Assembly (NCBI GenBank): GCA_015146655.1
Contig: VKHL01000070.1
Location: 1-64,000, forward strand
Length of the DNA stretch: 64,000 bases
Direction of reading: 5' to 3'
Source: Ochromonas danica
Lineage: Eukaryota > Sar > Chrysophyceae > Chromulinales > Chromulinaceae
Position 1 is the first letter of the stretch. Each line of letters opens with the position of its first letter. The position numbers and the translations under genes are program-made. The notes beneath the pieces were generated by a model. That model did not search any database and was not told where the DNA came from. It saw only the letters and a list, made by a program, of their open reading frames with translations. Shown here piece by piece: positions 28,719 through 39,238 of this stretch.

Positions 28719-30877
28719 ATGAAAGATCTGATAGATGGTGTGAAAGATACGAAGATTTCAGTTTCTCTCCCAGCATCACCATCAGCTGCAGTCCTGGAGA
28801 GTCAGAATGCCTTCGAAGCACAAGTAAATCGCCTCCTTCAACACCATCCCCTGCCTGCTGTCCTGCTCGAAGGCAATGGGAAGACTGACCGGGAAGATAC
28901 TAAGGAAGGCAAGACTGACCAAGGTAATAGTGATGGAGTCATTCCTAATGAGTCATCACAGCATCCTCTCCCATCTTATAGCAAAGTGGAGATTGAGATC
29001 ATGACGAGTCAGATGAGGAAAGAATTCGCAATATTAGACAATGAGAACATGCTAGGTCAACATGCTTTAATCAGGAAGTCTCTTGCAGTGCAGGATATCA
29101 TCACATCGAAGAGACTACCTTTCTCTACCTCTTCTCTTCCTCCTATCTTTAAGCCTTCCTCTTCTTCTGGGAAATATCGAGGGAGAAGAAGAAATGCTTC
29201 AGCCAAACCACAAGGAGGAGGAGGTGGTGGAGGAGGAACAGGCAGTGGGAATGGTAGTCAAGCTAGTACCCCCTTGCCGACTCATCGCCAGAGCATGAAG
29301 AGCAACTATTCAGAGCATAACTCATCATTGGGAAACAAATCTCGACCTGGAAGCGGAAATGCCAGTCCTCTTCCAACTCATCGTCATAGTATGAGAAGCG
29401 CAGGGAAGTCTCAAAACAGTAGTGAGAATGCCAGTCCTCTTCCAACTCATCGTCATAGTATGAGAAGCGCAGGGAAGTCTCAAAACAGTAGTGAGAATGC
29501 CAGTCCTCTTCCAACTCATCGTCATAGTATGAGGAGCACAGGGAAGTCTCCAAACAATAGTGAGAATGTCACTCCTCTTCCAACTCATCGTCATAGTATG
29601 AGAAGTAATTACACAGAAAAGCTCTCCATTCCCAGCAGCAGTGGCAGAACTTCCAACGCTGCATTATTACCAGAACCAATTGATGCCAAGCGGGTTGATG
29701 CAAAGTTGCAAGAAGTGTTGGAATTGATGAATAAAGCTAAAGATGATATCAATCCTTCCAAGCTAATGTTCCAAGCTGCGGTAGTATTCGATGAGTTACG
29801 AATGTTTGATCGAGCAGCCTATTGTTATAACAAAGCCACAATTAAGAGCAATGCACAACGTATTGTAGATATGGAGATTATGCCTGAAGATGTCAAGTAT
29901 AAGCGGAAAATAGAAAGAATGAGTCCCTTGGTTTTACCAAAGTTCCTATTAGATCGATCGAAGCGACGGAATGAAGAGATTTATCAAGAGAGTGAAACAC
30001 AACGACTGCGTAAAGTCGAGGCACACATCCAATTGGTCAAGTTGTATCTTCTAACGAATGTTAAAGATATATATAAAGCTCATGATAATCTTATGGAAGT
30101 CTTCCGTCATTCTACTTCAGAAGAAGAGCATATTGAGTGCCTTCATCGTCTCCATGACATTATTATGCAATATTCGGTGAGTTGCCTGGTCCCGCTGCAT
30201 GAGATATTTGTTGTTCTACTTCGATTAAGACTAGATTGTTCTCTCTTAGGCGTTAATGAAAGGGAAGGCTGATTTCCTTTCTTCCAAGCAAGTCCTCCGT
30301 CATTCTGCGGGACCAATTGCAGACGACCATCTTCAGATTCTCCTGGATTTAATCAAAGTTGATCCAAGCAATCCATGTAAGAGACATGTCTTGGATTCCT
30401 ACTATAATTTCTAATCTCTCTTCTTGTCCTTCTAGCATTCCATGATTGGCTAGGCATCCGTTATGCTGAAAAGTGTGACTTTCCTCATTCCCAATATCAC
30501 TATAAGGTAATTATGATGGGTAATTGGTCATACGTTTTAACAGCTAATCTGCTATTTGTGGCGTGTAATTATTTTACAATCAGGTGGCCAGAGATCTTCG
30601 AGTGAACCCTCAGGGCCAGGATTGGGAAGATATAGCCTATAGTGGTGAGAATAATCAACTGCTGATAGAACAAAGAACAGCCCATCTAGTGCAGAACATT
30701 GCCCAAAATGTTAACAAGACAATGCTTAAGGTATACGGCAGTGAGACAGAATATTCGCAGCATCGTCTAGAGCAGTTGGAGAAGGAGAAGGCTGAGAGAG
30801 ACTATGCATGGTTCGGTGGTCGCCATGAAGATGCAGAAGTGATCGTCTATGTTCCACCTCCACAAGGGTGGGGCTAG
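28719..30877 (+). CDS. TPR-like protein with expressed His/Ser-rich minisatellite
   Basis: Four exons: 28719-30176, 30250-30376, 30436-30506, 30584-30877; 649 aa. Residues 1-150 contain mixed helices and a Gly run. At about 180-300 a 23-residue unit (core SPLPTHRHSMRS) repeats four to five times, with 69-bp units nearly identical in DNA. From about 320 the protein is helical, with TPR-like antiparallel pairs (SKLMFQAAVVFDELRMFDRA, AAYCYNKATI, VEAHIQLVKLYLLT, DWLGIRYAEKCDFPHSQYHY). It ends in a charged coiled coil and VYVPPPQGWG. Such an architecture suits a scaffold, possibly cytoskeletal or ciliary, but no family name can be assigned with confidence. Exon junctions conserve frame with standard GT-AG sites. 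Its start lies 210 bp after the tRNA. Confidence 0.7.
29265..29610. repeat. Coding 69-bp minisatellite
   Basis: Units start at 29361, 29430, 29499 and 29568 with exact 69-bp spacing, plus a more diverged copy near 29265. Copies 1 to 3 are close to identical, indicating recent expansion in frame within the TPR-like gene. Confidence 0.93.
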
Positions 30878-31217
30878 AAGAGGGTGTCGTGTGCAATTCC
30901 TCTATGCTGCTATTTGTGTACTTAATAATTCTCGTCATGTGACTCACATTCTCATGATGTTGCCGCCAGTTGCTGAAATTGACATGACACAATCGTTGTT
31001 AATACCATCGCGTGGCCTTAGCTACTACTTGGTTCGTAGAACACAAGCAAGTGAAGCTCCTCCTTCAACTAAGACATTGCAGTGGGAAAATCGAAGCATG
31101 ATCATTCTTATTTTACAGAGAAGATGAGGACACAAACATGCAAAATCGACCTGTAGCTGAGGAGTTGCAAGCTCTGCTCTTGTAGCTACGATTTGATTAT
31201 AACAAGAAGAAGGTGAT
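30878..31217. other. Convergent intergenic region
   Basis: Holds the 3' ends of the TPR-like gene (+) and the four-TM gene (-). No coding frame or repeat is seen. Confidence 0.5.
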
Positions 31218-32003
31218 CTATTCTTCCTTGTCCTCCACCTTGCCTCCCAGCAAAGCCTTTGCGGTGAGAGCGACCATGGAGAGCGCTCCCCAGGACAGAC
31301 CCAGCACAACTCCTCCATCCACTATGGCACGATAAGGATAAGGCAGCAGCTTGACAATCTTCACCAACGAGAAGACTCCAGCAGTAACAGCCCAACTAAC
31401 AATCATCCTCTTCTTACTTGCTGCGAACATTCCCATGCAATACGGTCCAGCCAGGAGGATGTTGAGAGGATGAGGATGGTCGATGAGAGCGAATGCCCTC
31501 TGTACTACCATAGGAGAGAACTTCTTCTGAAAGGCCTTGTATCCCTCAGCATAGACCATGTAGATGGCCCAGACAGCGTAGAGACCCCACTGGAAGGGCA
31601 CCAAGTCGTTCTTCTGCAGAGGCTCGATGGCCACAGGGATGAGACGCTTCAAGGCATTTCCTAAGATAGAAACTACCTGAACCACTCCCCAGACTCCAAG
31701 AAGATTCTTCATAATGGATCTGCGAAGAGAATAGGGAGCTTTCTTCTCATTCTCTGAGGGAACTGCTGGCTCAGCATTGCTGAGGGAGTTGTTGTTGCTC
31801 TCTCCACCACGAAGAGACATGATCAACTGTGTTGAATCAGAAGAGGAAAGACAAAGTCGACGAGGATGACTGGGTAAATAACGAGAGGTGAGATCCTCAC
31901 GAGGACTTGCAAGGGGGCAGCTGTGTGAGAAGACCTTGGCTTGCAACAGAGGAAGAGAAATCGTCGCTAGCAGAACAACCACGAGAAGAGAGTGAAAGAG
32001 CAT
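31218..32003 (-). CDS. Four-TM protein with plastid-type bipartite leader
   Basis: Single exon, 261 aa. The N-terminus is a signal peptide (LLVVVLLATISLPLLQA) followed by a Ser/Arg/Pro-rich stretch and SLRGG, a combination common in ochrophyte plastid precursors. The mature part has hydrophobic helices near 104-120, 136-155, 180-200 and 205-250. A conserved-looking loop, YAEGYKAFQKKFSPMVVQRA, lies between the second and third. I remember related sequences in plants and cyanobacteria as conserved hypotheticals but cannot name the family. A plastid membrane location is inferred from the leader. The C-terminus is short and acidic. Confidence 0.7.
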   Translation of the reverse strand: MLFHSLLVVVLLATISLPLLQAKVFSHSCPLASPREDLTSRYLPSHPRRLCLSSSDSTQLIMSLRGGESNNNSLSNAEPAVPSENEKKAPYSLRRSIMKNLLGVWGVVQVVSILGNALKRLIPVAIEPLQKNDLVPFQWGLYAVWAIYMVYAEGYKAFQKKFSPMVVQRAFALIDHPHPLNILLAGPYCMGMFAASKKRMIVSWAVTAGVFSLVKIVKLLPYPYRAIVDGGVVLGLSWGALSMVALTAKALLGGKVEDKEE

Positions 32004-32257
32004 AGGATAAGCGAACCCTGTAGACCTGGAGAGACCTTAAAGCAGTCAGTCAGTTAGTCAGTCAGTGGTGCTATTCTTCTGCCACTTGTTATTGTTGCTC
32101 CTCTTCATGGGGGTGAAGGGAATTTCTCATAGTGGGAGATTCGGAAATATGAAGATTCGGAGCTTCGGTTTCCGTTTTCGTTCCCATCAAGTGTAATTCC
32201 TCAAATTTATTAGGTAATTCCCTATTTAAGGGTTGAGGGGTTGGTAAAGCAAACCAA

Positions 32258-32303
32258 GAGAGAGAAGAAGAAGAAGAAGAAGAAGAAGAAGAAGAAGAAG
32301 AAG
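32258..32303. repeat. GAA repeat just before the CSL4 start
   Basis: A run of about 14 GAA units ends immediately before the ATG at 32304, so it lies in the 5' UTR. Reading it as coding would put an unlikely poly-Lys tail on CSL4. Confidence 0.85.
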
Positions 32304-32888
32304 ATGGAAGAACCTCGACAAGTTTATCCTGGTGATTGTTTAGGGTCAGCCAAAGAGTTTTCTTCAGGTAATGGAACTTATCTAAAAGATGGTCAGATTT
32401 ACTCTTCTTTGGTTGGTCGCCTCATGACCTCCCACAGCCACAGTCACAGCCACAGTCAGTCTCATAGTGGGAGTAGTCAGAGTGGATCAAGTAGTGCTGT
32501 GAGACCTTTGCTTCATATCGTCCCTGACCATCCTCACCAATCACAACAACAATCTCATTCCCATGTCAAGGCATCGGATTACATTCTTCGTATTGGAGAC
32601 ACTGTCTTATGTCAAGTTACAAGAGTTAACTATAACCAAGCCTTTGTTGAGGTAATCATGGTAGGAGATCTGCTACTCTCTTTCCCTGTCAAAGCAGTCA
32701 TTCGTAAAGAAGATATTCGAGAGAAAGAAGTGGACAAGGTCATCATCCCTGACCTTCTCAAACCTCGAGATACTGTACGAGCTATGGTGATCTCCTTAGG
32801 AGACAACAAGCACTACTACCTCTCCATTGCTCGAGCAGGGCTAGGTATCATTCTGCCTATGAAAACCGATGAGACCACCTTGCCCTAG
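32304..32888 (+). CDS. EXOSC1: Exosome component CSL4
   Basis: Single exon, 194 aa, the family's usual size. CSL4 is one of the three S1/KH cap proteins of the RNA exosome, which degrades and trims RNA in nucleus and cytoplasm. The N-terminal module has the family pattern PGDCLGSAKEFSSGNGTYL, then DGQIYSSLVG. An S1 domain occupies about 95-185 (GDTVLCQVTRVNYNQAFVEV, VIRKEDIREKEVDKV, DTVRAMVISLGDNKHYYLS). Between them is a Ser/His/Gln-rich insert (about 42-90) longer than usual. The start at ATG 32304 gives the expected N-terminus MEEPRQVYPGD; the open frame extends upstream only through a GAA microsatellite and lacks an ATG there. Confidence 0.93.
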   Translation: MEEPRQVYPGDCLGSAKEFSSGNGTYLKDGQIYSSLVGRLMTSHSHSHSHSQSHSGSSQSGSSSAVRPLLHIVPDHPHQSQQQSHSHVKASDYILRIGDTVLCQVTRVNYNQAFVEVIMVGDLLLSFPVKAVIRKEDIREKEVDKVIIPDLLKPRDTVRAMVISLGDNKHYYLSIARAGLGIILPMKTDETTLP

Positions 32889-33764
32889 TCTGGTCTAGTC
32901 TAGTCACTTAGTCACTGTTACTAACTAGTCTGTTACTACTACTGTACTCTAACTCATTAAGTCTGAATGAATAACCCTTTGGAATTCATAGTGTCATACT
33001 ATCTCTTCTAGGTACTTGGTCTACTACTTGTAGAGGTTTGGATGGATTGTCAATGTAGTTACAGCTGTGTGACCGACTGATGATTGACTGGGTCAAAACC
33101 CAATGCTGTCCCTCAAAATGACCCCTTCCCTTCCCTTCCCTTCTCTTCTCTACCCTTTCTCTCTCTTCTGGTCTGATGGAGTTGACGAGGTGATGGCCTC
33201 TCATCTCCTCAGCCTCATCATCTTGCAATCCTCCACTGACTAGAAGGGACTATGACTATCACAGAGCTGTCTCTCACTATCGGAGCAAGGTTAGGATATC
33301 TTTCTCGTTCCATCATGTACTGCTGTTGCTGACTCAGTGGCTGTGACTAACAGCTACAGCTATACTACAGCTATACTATAGTCTAGTCTAGCCTAGTCTA
33401 GTCTAGTCTAGTCTAGTCTAGTGTGTAATATAGGGCAGTCCAATGCTTGCAATTGATTGCTGTGGATTATAGTAGACTAGACTAGACCAGACTAACTGTC
33501 ACTACCGACTAGCAAGAGAGCTTTCACTTACTCACTCACAGTACACTCTCACTCTGAATGTCCACGACTCTTGTTACCCAGCAGCCAGCACGTCTTTGGA
33601 CGCGGCGGAGATAGACATTCCTATGAGCTTGTTATATACTTGTAATACTCTACTTCATCATGAAGAGACAATGTGAATGCTACTTTGATTGTGCTTTGGA
33701 AATAAGTGACAATGAAATAGGATCCTACTTGTGTTTTATTGCCCTATTTAGGGCTTCATGCAAC
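32889..33764. other. Intergenic region with TCTAG repeat
   Basis: About 880 bp between CSL4 and tRNA-Thr. It contains CTTCCC repeats near 33125, and a GTCTA pentamer run at about 33381-33422 with partial inverted TAGACTAG copies downstream (33473-33490). No gene is supported. Confidence 0.6.
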
Positions 33765-33836
33765 GCTCCTGTAGCTTAGGGGTAGAGCATTGCACTTGTA
33801 ATGCAAAGGTCCCGAGTTCAATTCTCGGCGGGAGCT
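33765..33836 (+). tRNA. tRNA-Thr (anticodon UGU)
   Basis: Acceptor stem GCTCCTG pairs with CGGGAGC (one G-U). The anticodon stem is TTGCA/TGCAA with loop CTTGTAA, anticodon TGT at 33797-33799. T arm CCGAG TTCAATT CTCGG. Intronless. T runs at 33841-33844 and 33848-33855 are suitable Pol III terminators. Confidence 0.94.
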
Positions 33837-34217
33837 TCTCTTTTGCCTTTTTTTTATAGTGAAGGGTGCGGCACTTTCTTTCTTTTTCCTCTTTCTTTTT
33901 GATGATTTATTACTGGTTCATTGGCTTCTTTCAAGTTTCTTCGTCTTGGGTTTTACCTAACTTCCCCCCCATTAGATCATCATTGATGACTTGTGATCCA
34001 CAATGTTCAGTACTTATGGTGTGAAATAGTATTGTGGTGCGTGGGAATTGCTGACCCAGTTTCTGTGTTTGTGTGGTGGTGAGGCCAAGGCCAGCCATCA
34101 AGGGAGGAATCATCGCATACCTTTCGCTCTCGCAGTCGTCGCTTCTCTTTCAGCAGATCTTAACCTGCTTCTCTATCAGATTACGATCTTTGCTGTGCTT
34201 TATTAGTCTTGAAAAAA
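33837..34217. other. Spacer and likely 5' UTR of eS10
   Basis: Pol III terminator Ts, then probable promoter and leader of the eS10 gene. The open frame at 34073-34357 crosses the eS10 start and first intron and is not real. Confidence 0.5.
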
Positions 34218-35107
34218 ATGGTAAGAATATCGTTCGTTATATAACAAAGGGAAAAGATCACTACCCACCTACCCACCTACCATGGCACTGTGACCTCTTG
34301 AGGAATCTGACCTTCTGTTCTCTTCCATGCTCTCTTGTCTATCTAGTTCATTCCTAAGAAGAACCGTATCCTCGTCTACTCCAACCTCTTCAAGGGTAAG
34401 TCAGTCGTCTTTGTGTGTCTCTCTGTGTGTCTGGTGTTTGTCTGTCATGGACCTACCAGTGTGATAGTCAATCCTCTATACACTATATCACTATTATTAT
34501 TACTATCATCATCATCTTCATCATCATCGCTGCTGGCTCTCTATTCGACTATACCACCGCATATGTGATGATATGAGAGTGGATGGTATAGTATAGCATA
34601 GTATGTGTTATGTTATGTATGTCTTGTCTGTTACCCTCTGATAGCATTTTCTAATCTAATCTCTTCTCTTGTCATGCTTCTCTGCAGAGGGTGTCTTGGT
34701 TGCCAAGAAGGACTACTATGCTGCCACTCACAGTGAGGAGCTGCCCATTGCTAACCTCGAGGTCATCTGCCTCCTCCGCTCTTTCAAGTCCAGAGGCTTC
34801 GTCACTGAGACCTTCAACTGGCAGTACTACTACTACACCCTCACTGCTGAGGGCATTGAATACCTCAGACAGTACCTCGGCCTCCCTGCTGATGTGAGCT
34901 GCTCCGTACTTCTGATCGATCTCAGTGCCTTTGTTGACATATTGTGCTTTGCTATTGCTCCTACTGGTTAATTAGATTGTCCCTGCCACCTTGAAGAAGG
35001 CTGCTGGTGCTGCTGCCCCTGCCAAGGAGGACGACAAGAAGGCTGTCCCTGCTGCTGACTTCAACCCCGAGTTCGCCAAGGCCAGCAAGGAGGGCTACAG
35101 GAGCTAA
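34218..35107 (+). CDS. RPS10: 40S ribosomal protein eS10
   Basis: Four exons: 34218-34220 (the ATG alone), 34347-34395, 34688-34893, 34976-35107; 129 aa. The spliced protein begins MFIPKKNRILVYSNLFKEG, matching the eS10 N-terminus, and continues VLVAKKDYYA, then SFKSRGFVTETFNWQYYYY, LTAEGIEYLRQYLGLPADIV and PATLKK. It ends in a short Ala/Lys tail. eS10 is in the head of the small subunit near the mRNA entry. Exon 1 contributes only the initiator Met: the donor follows directly (ATG|GTAAGA) and the acceptor is TCTAG|TTC. Splicing is therefore needed to make any product. Codons here are more GC-rich in third positions (CTC, ACC, AAG) than in most neighbours, typical of a highly expressed gene. 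Confidence 0.95.
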
Positions 35108-35304
35108 ATGGCTTCCCCCAAGCCATCGAGTAGTGCCATGCCAGCGAGAGCGACCTGTCATGATAACATAATATCATCCAAAATGACACCCCCTGTGGCA
35201 ATCTATTTCTTTCTCAGCACTGTATGTCTTTTAGGTGGTTCATTTATTACTCAAAGCTTGGCGAGACTGTTACACACATTATTCACCAGATGAGCGTATG
35301 TTTA

Positions 35305-38300
35305 TTAATAAGTTCCAGCCAGCATGGCGCGGCGACTGCTCTTGCCCAACTCAGCTGTCTCATCACTGACAGTCAAGCTTTCCAACTTGAGAGCATTTGC
35401 AACAGACTCCTCGTCCTTGTCCGTGTCAACTGAGGAAGTCTCTTTGTCATCGTCGCTGTTAGCTACAGTGCTTGCACCATCTTCCTCAGAGTCATAATCA
35501 TCAGAATCTTCCTCTTCTTCATCATCAGAGTCGATTGTGATCTTGGCAGCTGCCTTCTTTTTGGGCTGTGCCTTGGATTGAGTATTGCTGGCTGCACGAC
35601 TAGCACGAGTTCGTGGATGATCTTCATCAGCCTCAACAAAGAACGAAGGCTCGTCCCAATAGGGTTGTGCGAGTTGCAACAAGTCGCTGAGCCCACTGGC
35701 CCAGCAAAGTAGTCTTTCTCTGCCCTGATAAGCTTGTACTTGATTGTCAGATTGATTCGAGTGATTAGATCTCAACCAATCTTGATATCCCTTTACCACT
35801 GATGTGAACGCAACGGTCGGTTTCGCAGTAGATTTTACGCTTGCTTCAGCTTGTTCATACAATGCTCTCATGATCTTCTGGGCTGTACCTTGCTCTTCAG
35901 CAGACATATTGGCGAAGATGTCAAGCTGGCAAACCACTTTGCTGTAATGCTGGAAAATAAGGCGATCTGTCTTATCAACCATATTCAGCTTCAACATCTC
36001 TCGACAGAGATTGCCAAATATCGCTATTTCGAGAGAGTATTTGGCAACTTCCAAGTCTGCGTTATAGGAGGAGGAGACAGGAGAAGCAGCAGCAACTAGG
36101 ACACCCAGTAGATTATGTAACAAGGGTTGCAAAGCACTCACTGACAACACCTGATCACGAATCTGGGTGGTCACATGAGAAAGAAAGAGAGACATGCTCT
36201 CACAAATAACTTCCACACACGGTGATAGATTCCCCTGCTGTGCCTCCTTCGATACTACAGAAGAACTTCCAGGGCTAGTCAAATATGTTGTCAGAAAGAG
36301 GGACACAAGCTGCTGCACTTGAGACATTCGTTCGTCCTGCTGAAAGAAGAAAGTGGCTAAGATCTCATAAACCACCTCAGGAGCTGTCAGATAACCATTG
36401 AAGGTTAGCTTGACGGCAGCTTCCAATGCTGCGACAAAGAAGGCTTCTCCTGAGCCATCCATTCCAGCATGAAGCACCGAATGAAGTAAGATAGTCACAT
36501 CCTTTTTGTCAACCACCGACTGAAGGCCATTGCTAGATTGGTCATCATCATCATTATCATTATCATCAACGTCAGCTTCGTTGTCATTACCATCGGCTCC
36601 ATCACTCTTGGAGTTCGAAGAGTGGGAATGGAGAAGACATAAATCTGTCAAGATTTGAAGAGCTTGGATGCGAACAGTAGGGCTTTCCATGCCTGAAGTG
36701 CAAGCAATGCGCTTGATAATATGCAGATACATGTTGATTTCCCCTTGATCCTCGCCATACAGCTGATAGGCCAGCAAACAGAAGGTACCAAGACAAATCA
36801 TGGCAAGTTCACGTTGCTCAACATCGCCACTTTGTAGAGCTTGCAACAGAAGGTGACTCAATTTTGGTGAAGCTGGGCTTTCATTCATAGATGGGGAACA
36901 TCCTCTCTGGACTAGGGCTTCGTTAACACTAGGGTTTTTCAACGTCCATAAGATGACTTGCAGCAGAATTTGCATAACTTCAATACCAGTATCAAGATCA
37001 CCTTCTGCTTGAGCATTAGCATTATACTGCTCATAGAGGCGCATTATCAACTTTTCAATCTCTTCCACGAACTTCCTAATGGCAGTTGGTGTTGGAGCAG
37101 CGCGATTTGGTAAGACAGGAAGATGAATTGCTTGCCAAGCACGCAAAAGCAAATCAACGGTTTGAGCACATTGTAAATGTGGATGCTGCAACTGGTCCAA
37201 CAGTAATATCTCCAGAGCACGATGGCTCGTGACATCACCAACTGCCACCATCATAGGAGCGAGCTTCGCTAAAGCTCTGTAAATCCTCAGAACTTCTTCA
37301 GAATTCTCTGTGGTTTGAGCTATCTTACTGTCCACCAGATGAACAACTTGAATAAAGATTGTGACATCCGGAAGTAACTCTTCTGCCAAATTGGTGAAAG
37401 AGAAGGTATTCATATAAGCTTGAGCATAAGAGAGACGCAGACTGGTCCACTGTAAATCTCCTGTCATGCTGGAATCTAATCCATAACCTGAGCGCCATTT
37501 CCCCCAAGCTGGTGTTTGACTACGAATAGCTTGAACCGATGCAGTTTCTGTCTCATTGAGACTTCCAGTAGAAGGTTGGAGACATTTCTCCGCAAGTACT
37601 GCTCCAACCAACTGCAGACAATCCTCGAAGCTATCCTCAGGGCTATGGAAATAGGCCAGAAATCTCACTATATCATTATGTAATAGAGATAACCATTTCA
37701 AGATAAGTTTTTCTGTTAAGGATTGTACTTCTTGATCACGATCTTGTAATCCATTCTTTATAATAAGGAAGCGTAGATCACGTGAGAATTGACGGACATC
37801 TGTTGCTTCTGTAAGACGTACTATAACAGCACGACGAACTTCAGCTTTGACATCACGAATTCGTTGTGCTAATGCCATTTTAGTAGTTTCAGTTAGAACA
37901 ATATGATCAACAATCGCTTTTCTTACAGTCGCATTAGGATCCATAGTCATAGTTGATAATAATGCTTGAGTGGAAATATCCTGCGAATCTTCAGGATCTT
38001 GAAGATATTGAAGAGCATTAACAGCAGCTAATCGTACTACAGCAATTTTATCTTTTAATCGTATTGTCACTAATTGACTTAATTGTTGGAAGATCTCAGT
38101 GGATAGATCTGTGACATTAGCAAGGAAAGTTGTTAGGAAATCACAACAACGTTGACGAACTAATTTATTTGATGAATTAATTCGATTTTTCAAATGTTCT
38201 ATCAGAAGAATATGATGTTCTTCACTTGTAGTAGCTTGTGCAAAGAATAATGCTAAGAAGTCTAAGACACGATCAACATAGGTAGAAGTCTTAGGAACTA

Positions 38301-38472
38301 ATAGACTACGATCAAGAACACTTCCTAGAAGTAAATGAATGACTTCATCTTGTTGACTAGTAGAGAGTTGATGGAAATAAAGATGTAATTTACGATGAAG
38401 TGTCTTATGATTGTGTTTGGATTGCTGCTGGACATCAACAAAGAGAGAGAGAAGATCTTCAATGGAATTCAT
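35305..38472 (-). CDS. NCAPG: Condensin complex subunit CAP-G
   Basis: Single exon, 1055 aa. CAP-G is a HEAT-repeat subunit of condensin I that binds the kleisin CAP-H and DNA and is needed to compact mitotic chromosomes. Residues 20-290 match the family's N-terminal HEAT solenoid (YVDRVLDFLALFF, LVRQRCCDFLTTFLANV, RLKDKIAVVRLAAVNALQYL, DPNATVRKAIVDHI, RDVKAEVRRAVIVRL). The middle and C-terminal halves are further helical repeats with an acidic loop near 625-650. The tail is rich in Asp/Glu and Ser (IDSDDEEEEDSDDYDSEEDG). I start at ATG 38472 (MNSIEDLLSLF) since the frame's five upstream codons contain no ATG. It ends about 200 bp from the convergent eS10 gene. Confidence 0.9.
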   Translation of the reverse strand: MNSIEDLLSLFVDVQQQSKHNHKTLHRKLHLYFHQLSTSQQDEVIHLLLGSVLDRSLLVPKTSTYVDRVLDFLALFFAQATTSEEHHILLIEHLKNRINSSNKLVRQRCCDFLTTFLANVTDLSTEIFQQLSQLVTIRLKDKIAVVRLAAVNALQYLQDPEDSQDISTQALLSTMTMDPNATVRKAIVDHIVLTETTKMALAQRIRDVKAEVRRAVIVRLTEATDVRQFSRDLRFLIIKNGLQDRDQEVQSLTEKLILKWLSLLHNDIVRFLAYFHSPEDSFEDCLQLVGAVLAEKCLQPSTGSLNETETASVQAIRSQTPAWGKWRSGYGLDSSMTGDLQWTSLRLSYAQAYMNTFSFTNLAEELLPDVTIFIQVVHLVDSKIAQTTENSEEVLRIYRALAKLAPMMVAVGDVTSHRALEILLLDQLQHPHLQCAQTVDLLLRAWQAIHLPVLPNRAAPTPTAIRKFVEEIEKLIMRLYEQYNANAQAEGDLDTGIEVMQILLQVILWTLKNPSVNEALVQRGCSPSMNESPASPKLSHLLLQALQSGDVEQRELAMICLGTFCLLAYQLYGEDQGEINMYLHIIKRIACTSGMESPTVRIQALQILTDLCLLHSHSSNSKSDGADGNDNEADVDDNDNDDDDQSSNGLQSVVDKKDVTILLHSVLHAGMDGSGEAFFVAALEAAVKLTFNGYLTAPEVVYEILATFFFQQDERMSQVQQLVSLFLTTYLTSPGSSSVVSKEAQQGNLSPCVEVICESMSLFLSHVTTQIRDQVLSVSALQPLLHNLLGVLVAAASPVSSSYNADLEVAKYSLEIAIFGNLCREMLKLNMVDKTDRLIFQHYSKVVCQLDIFANMSAEEQGTAQKIMRALYEQAEASVKSTAKPTVAFTSVVKGYQDWLRSNHSNQSDNQVQAYQGRERLLCWASGLSDLLQLAQPYWDEPSFFVEADEDHPRTRASRAASNTQSKAQPKKKAAAKITIDSDDEEEEDSDDYDSEEDGASTVANSDDDKETSSVDTDKDEESVANALKLESLTVSDETAELGKSSRRAMLAGTY

Positions 38473-39238
38473 GACTTCAAGCAGCAAGAAACTGAAAGAT
38501 ACGAAGAGAGAGAGAGAGAAAGAGAAAGTTCTATAAAAGAGAGTGAGGATATTCGTGTAAAGAAAGATATTCAGTCAGATGATTTCAGTTTCTGTTGAAT
38601 GAAATGGTGACAGAGACAGTGCCAGCAGACTCCAATTGTTCAAACCTTCAACGGTCGCTAATCCCAGAATTTGGCAATCTGGCCGTCTTATGCTCTTCAC
38701 CATTCTGTACAAATGTTAGCGATTGCTCGCTTTGATCGATTAGTTGGGCAATTAGCTTTTGTCCTTGGCTTAACAATTTTATAAGTAATATTTACGATTA
38801 CAGTCATTATTATAAATTCACTTTATCTTGATAATGATCCTTATTAGATACCTCAAGTGAACTGCTTAGAATCAGCTAATATCGCAGCACTTTCTAACTA
38901 TCTCCACCACTAATCATTAATCATTCAAATCAAATCAAACCAAAATCCAATGTATATAACAAAACATGGAAAATCCCACAAAACGAAAATGGAAAATTGT
39001 TGTCAGTCCCGAAAACGGGCCCCGCACTGTGTCTCAGCCTCGCTCTTCCGGGGGATCATGCCTGCGTGGACAGCAGGCGGTTGTCACGCAGACACGCCCC
39101 CCTCACTGGCAGCCAGTGGCCACACGAGGTCGTGGCGCTCGCAGCAGCCCGCGCTGGGTGGACGACTGGCTGACTCTCATCACAAGGTGTTGGAAACCTG
39201 CTCCTTTCGAAGAACCCCTCCTACTCTTAACCTAAATC
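38473..39238. other. Divergent intergenic region with GC-rich island
   Basis: Between the CAP-G start (-) and the eIF5A start (+). The half next to CAP-G is AT-rich with a GA run at about 38502-38524. The half next to eIF5A (about 39010-39200) is strikingly GC-rich, including AAAACGGGCCCCGC and CGTGGCGCTCGCAGCAGCCC. It is likely promoter or leader of eIF5A. Open frames across it have no coding signature. Confidence 0.5.

Noticed and set aside
29263-29594. Antisense repetitive open frames
   Set aside because: They mirror the coding 69-bp minisatellite; the sense frame has the conserved exon structure.
32241-32303. N-terminal poly-Lys extension of CSL4
   Set aside because: It is a GAA microsatellite with no ATG in frame; the family N-terminus starts at the ATG at 32304.
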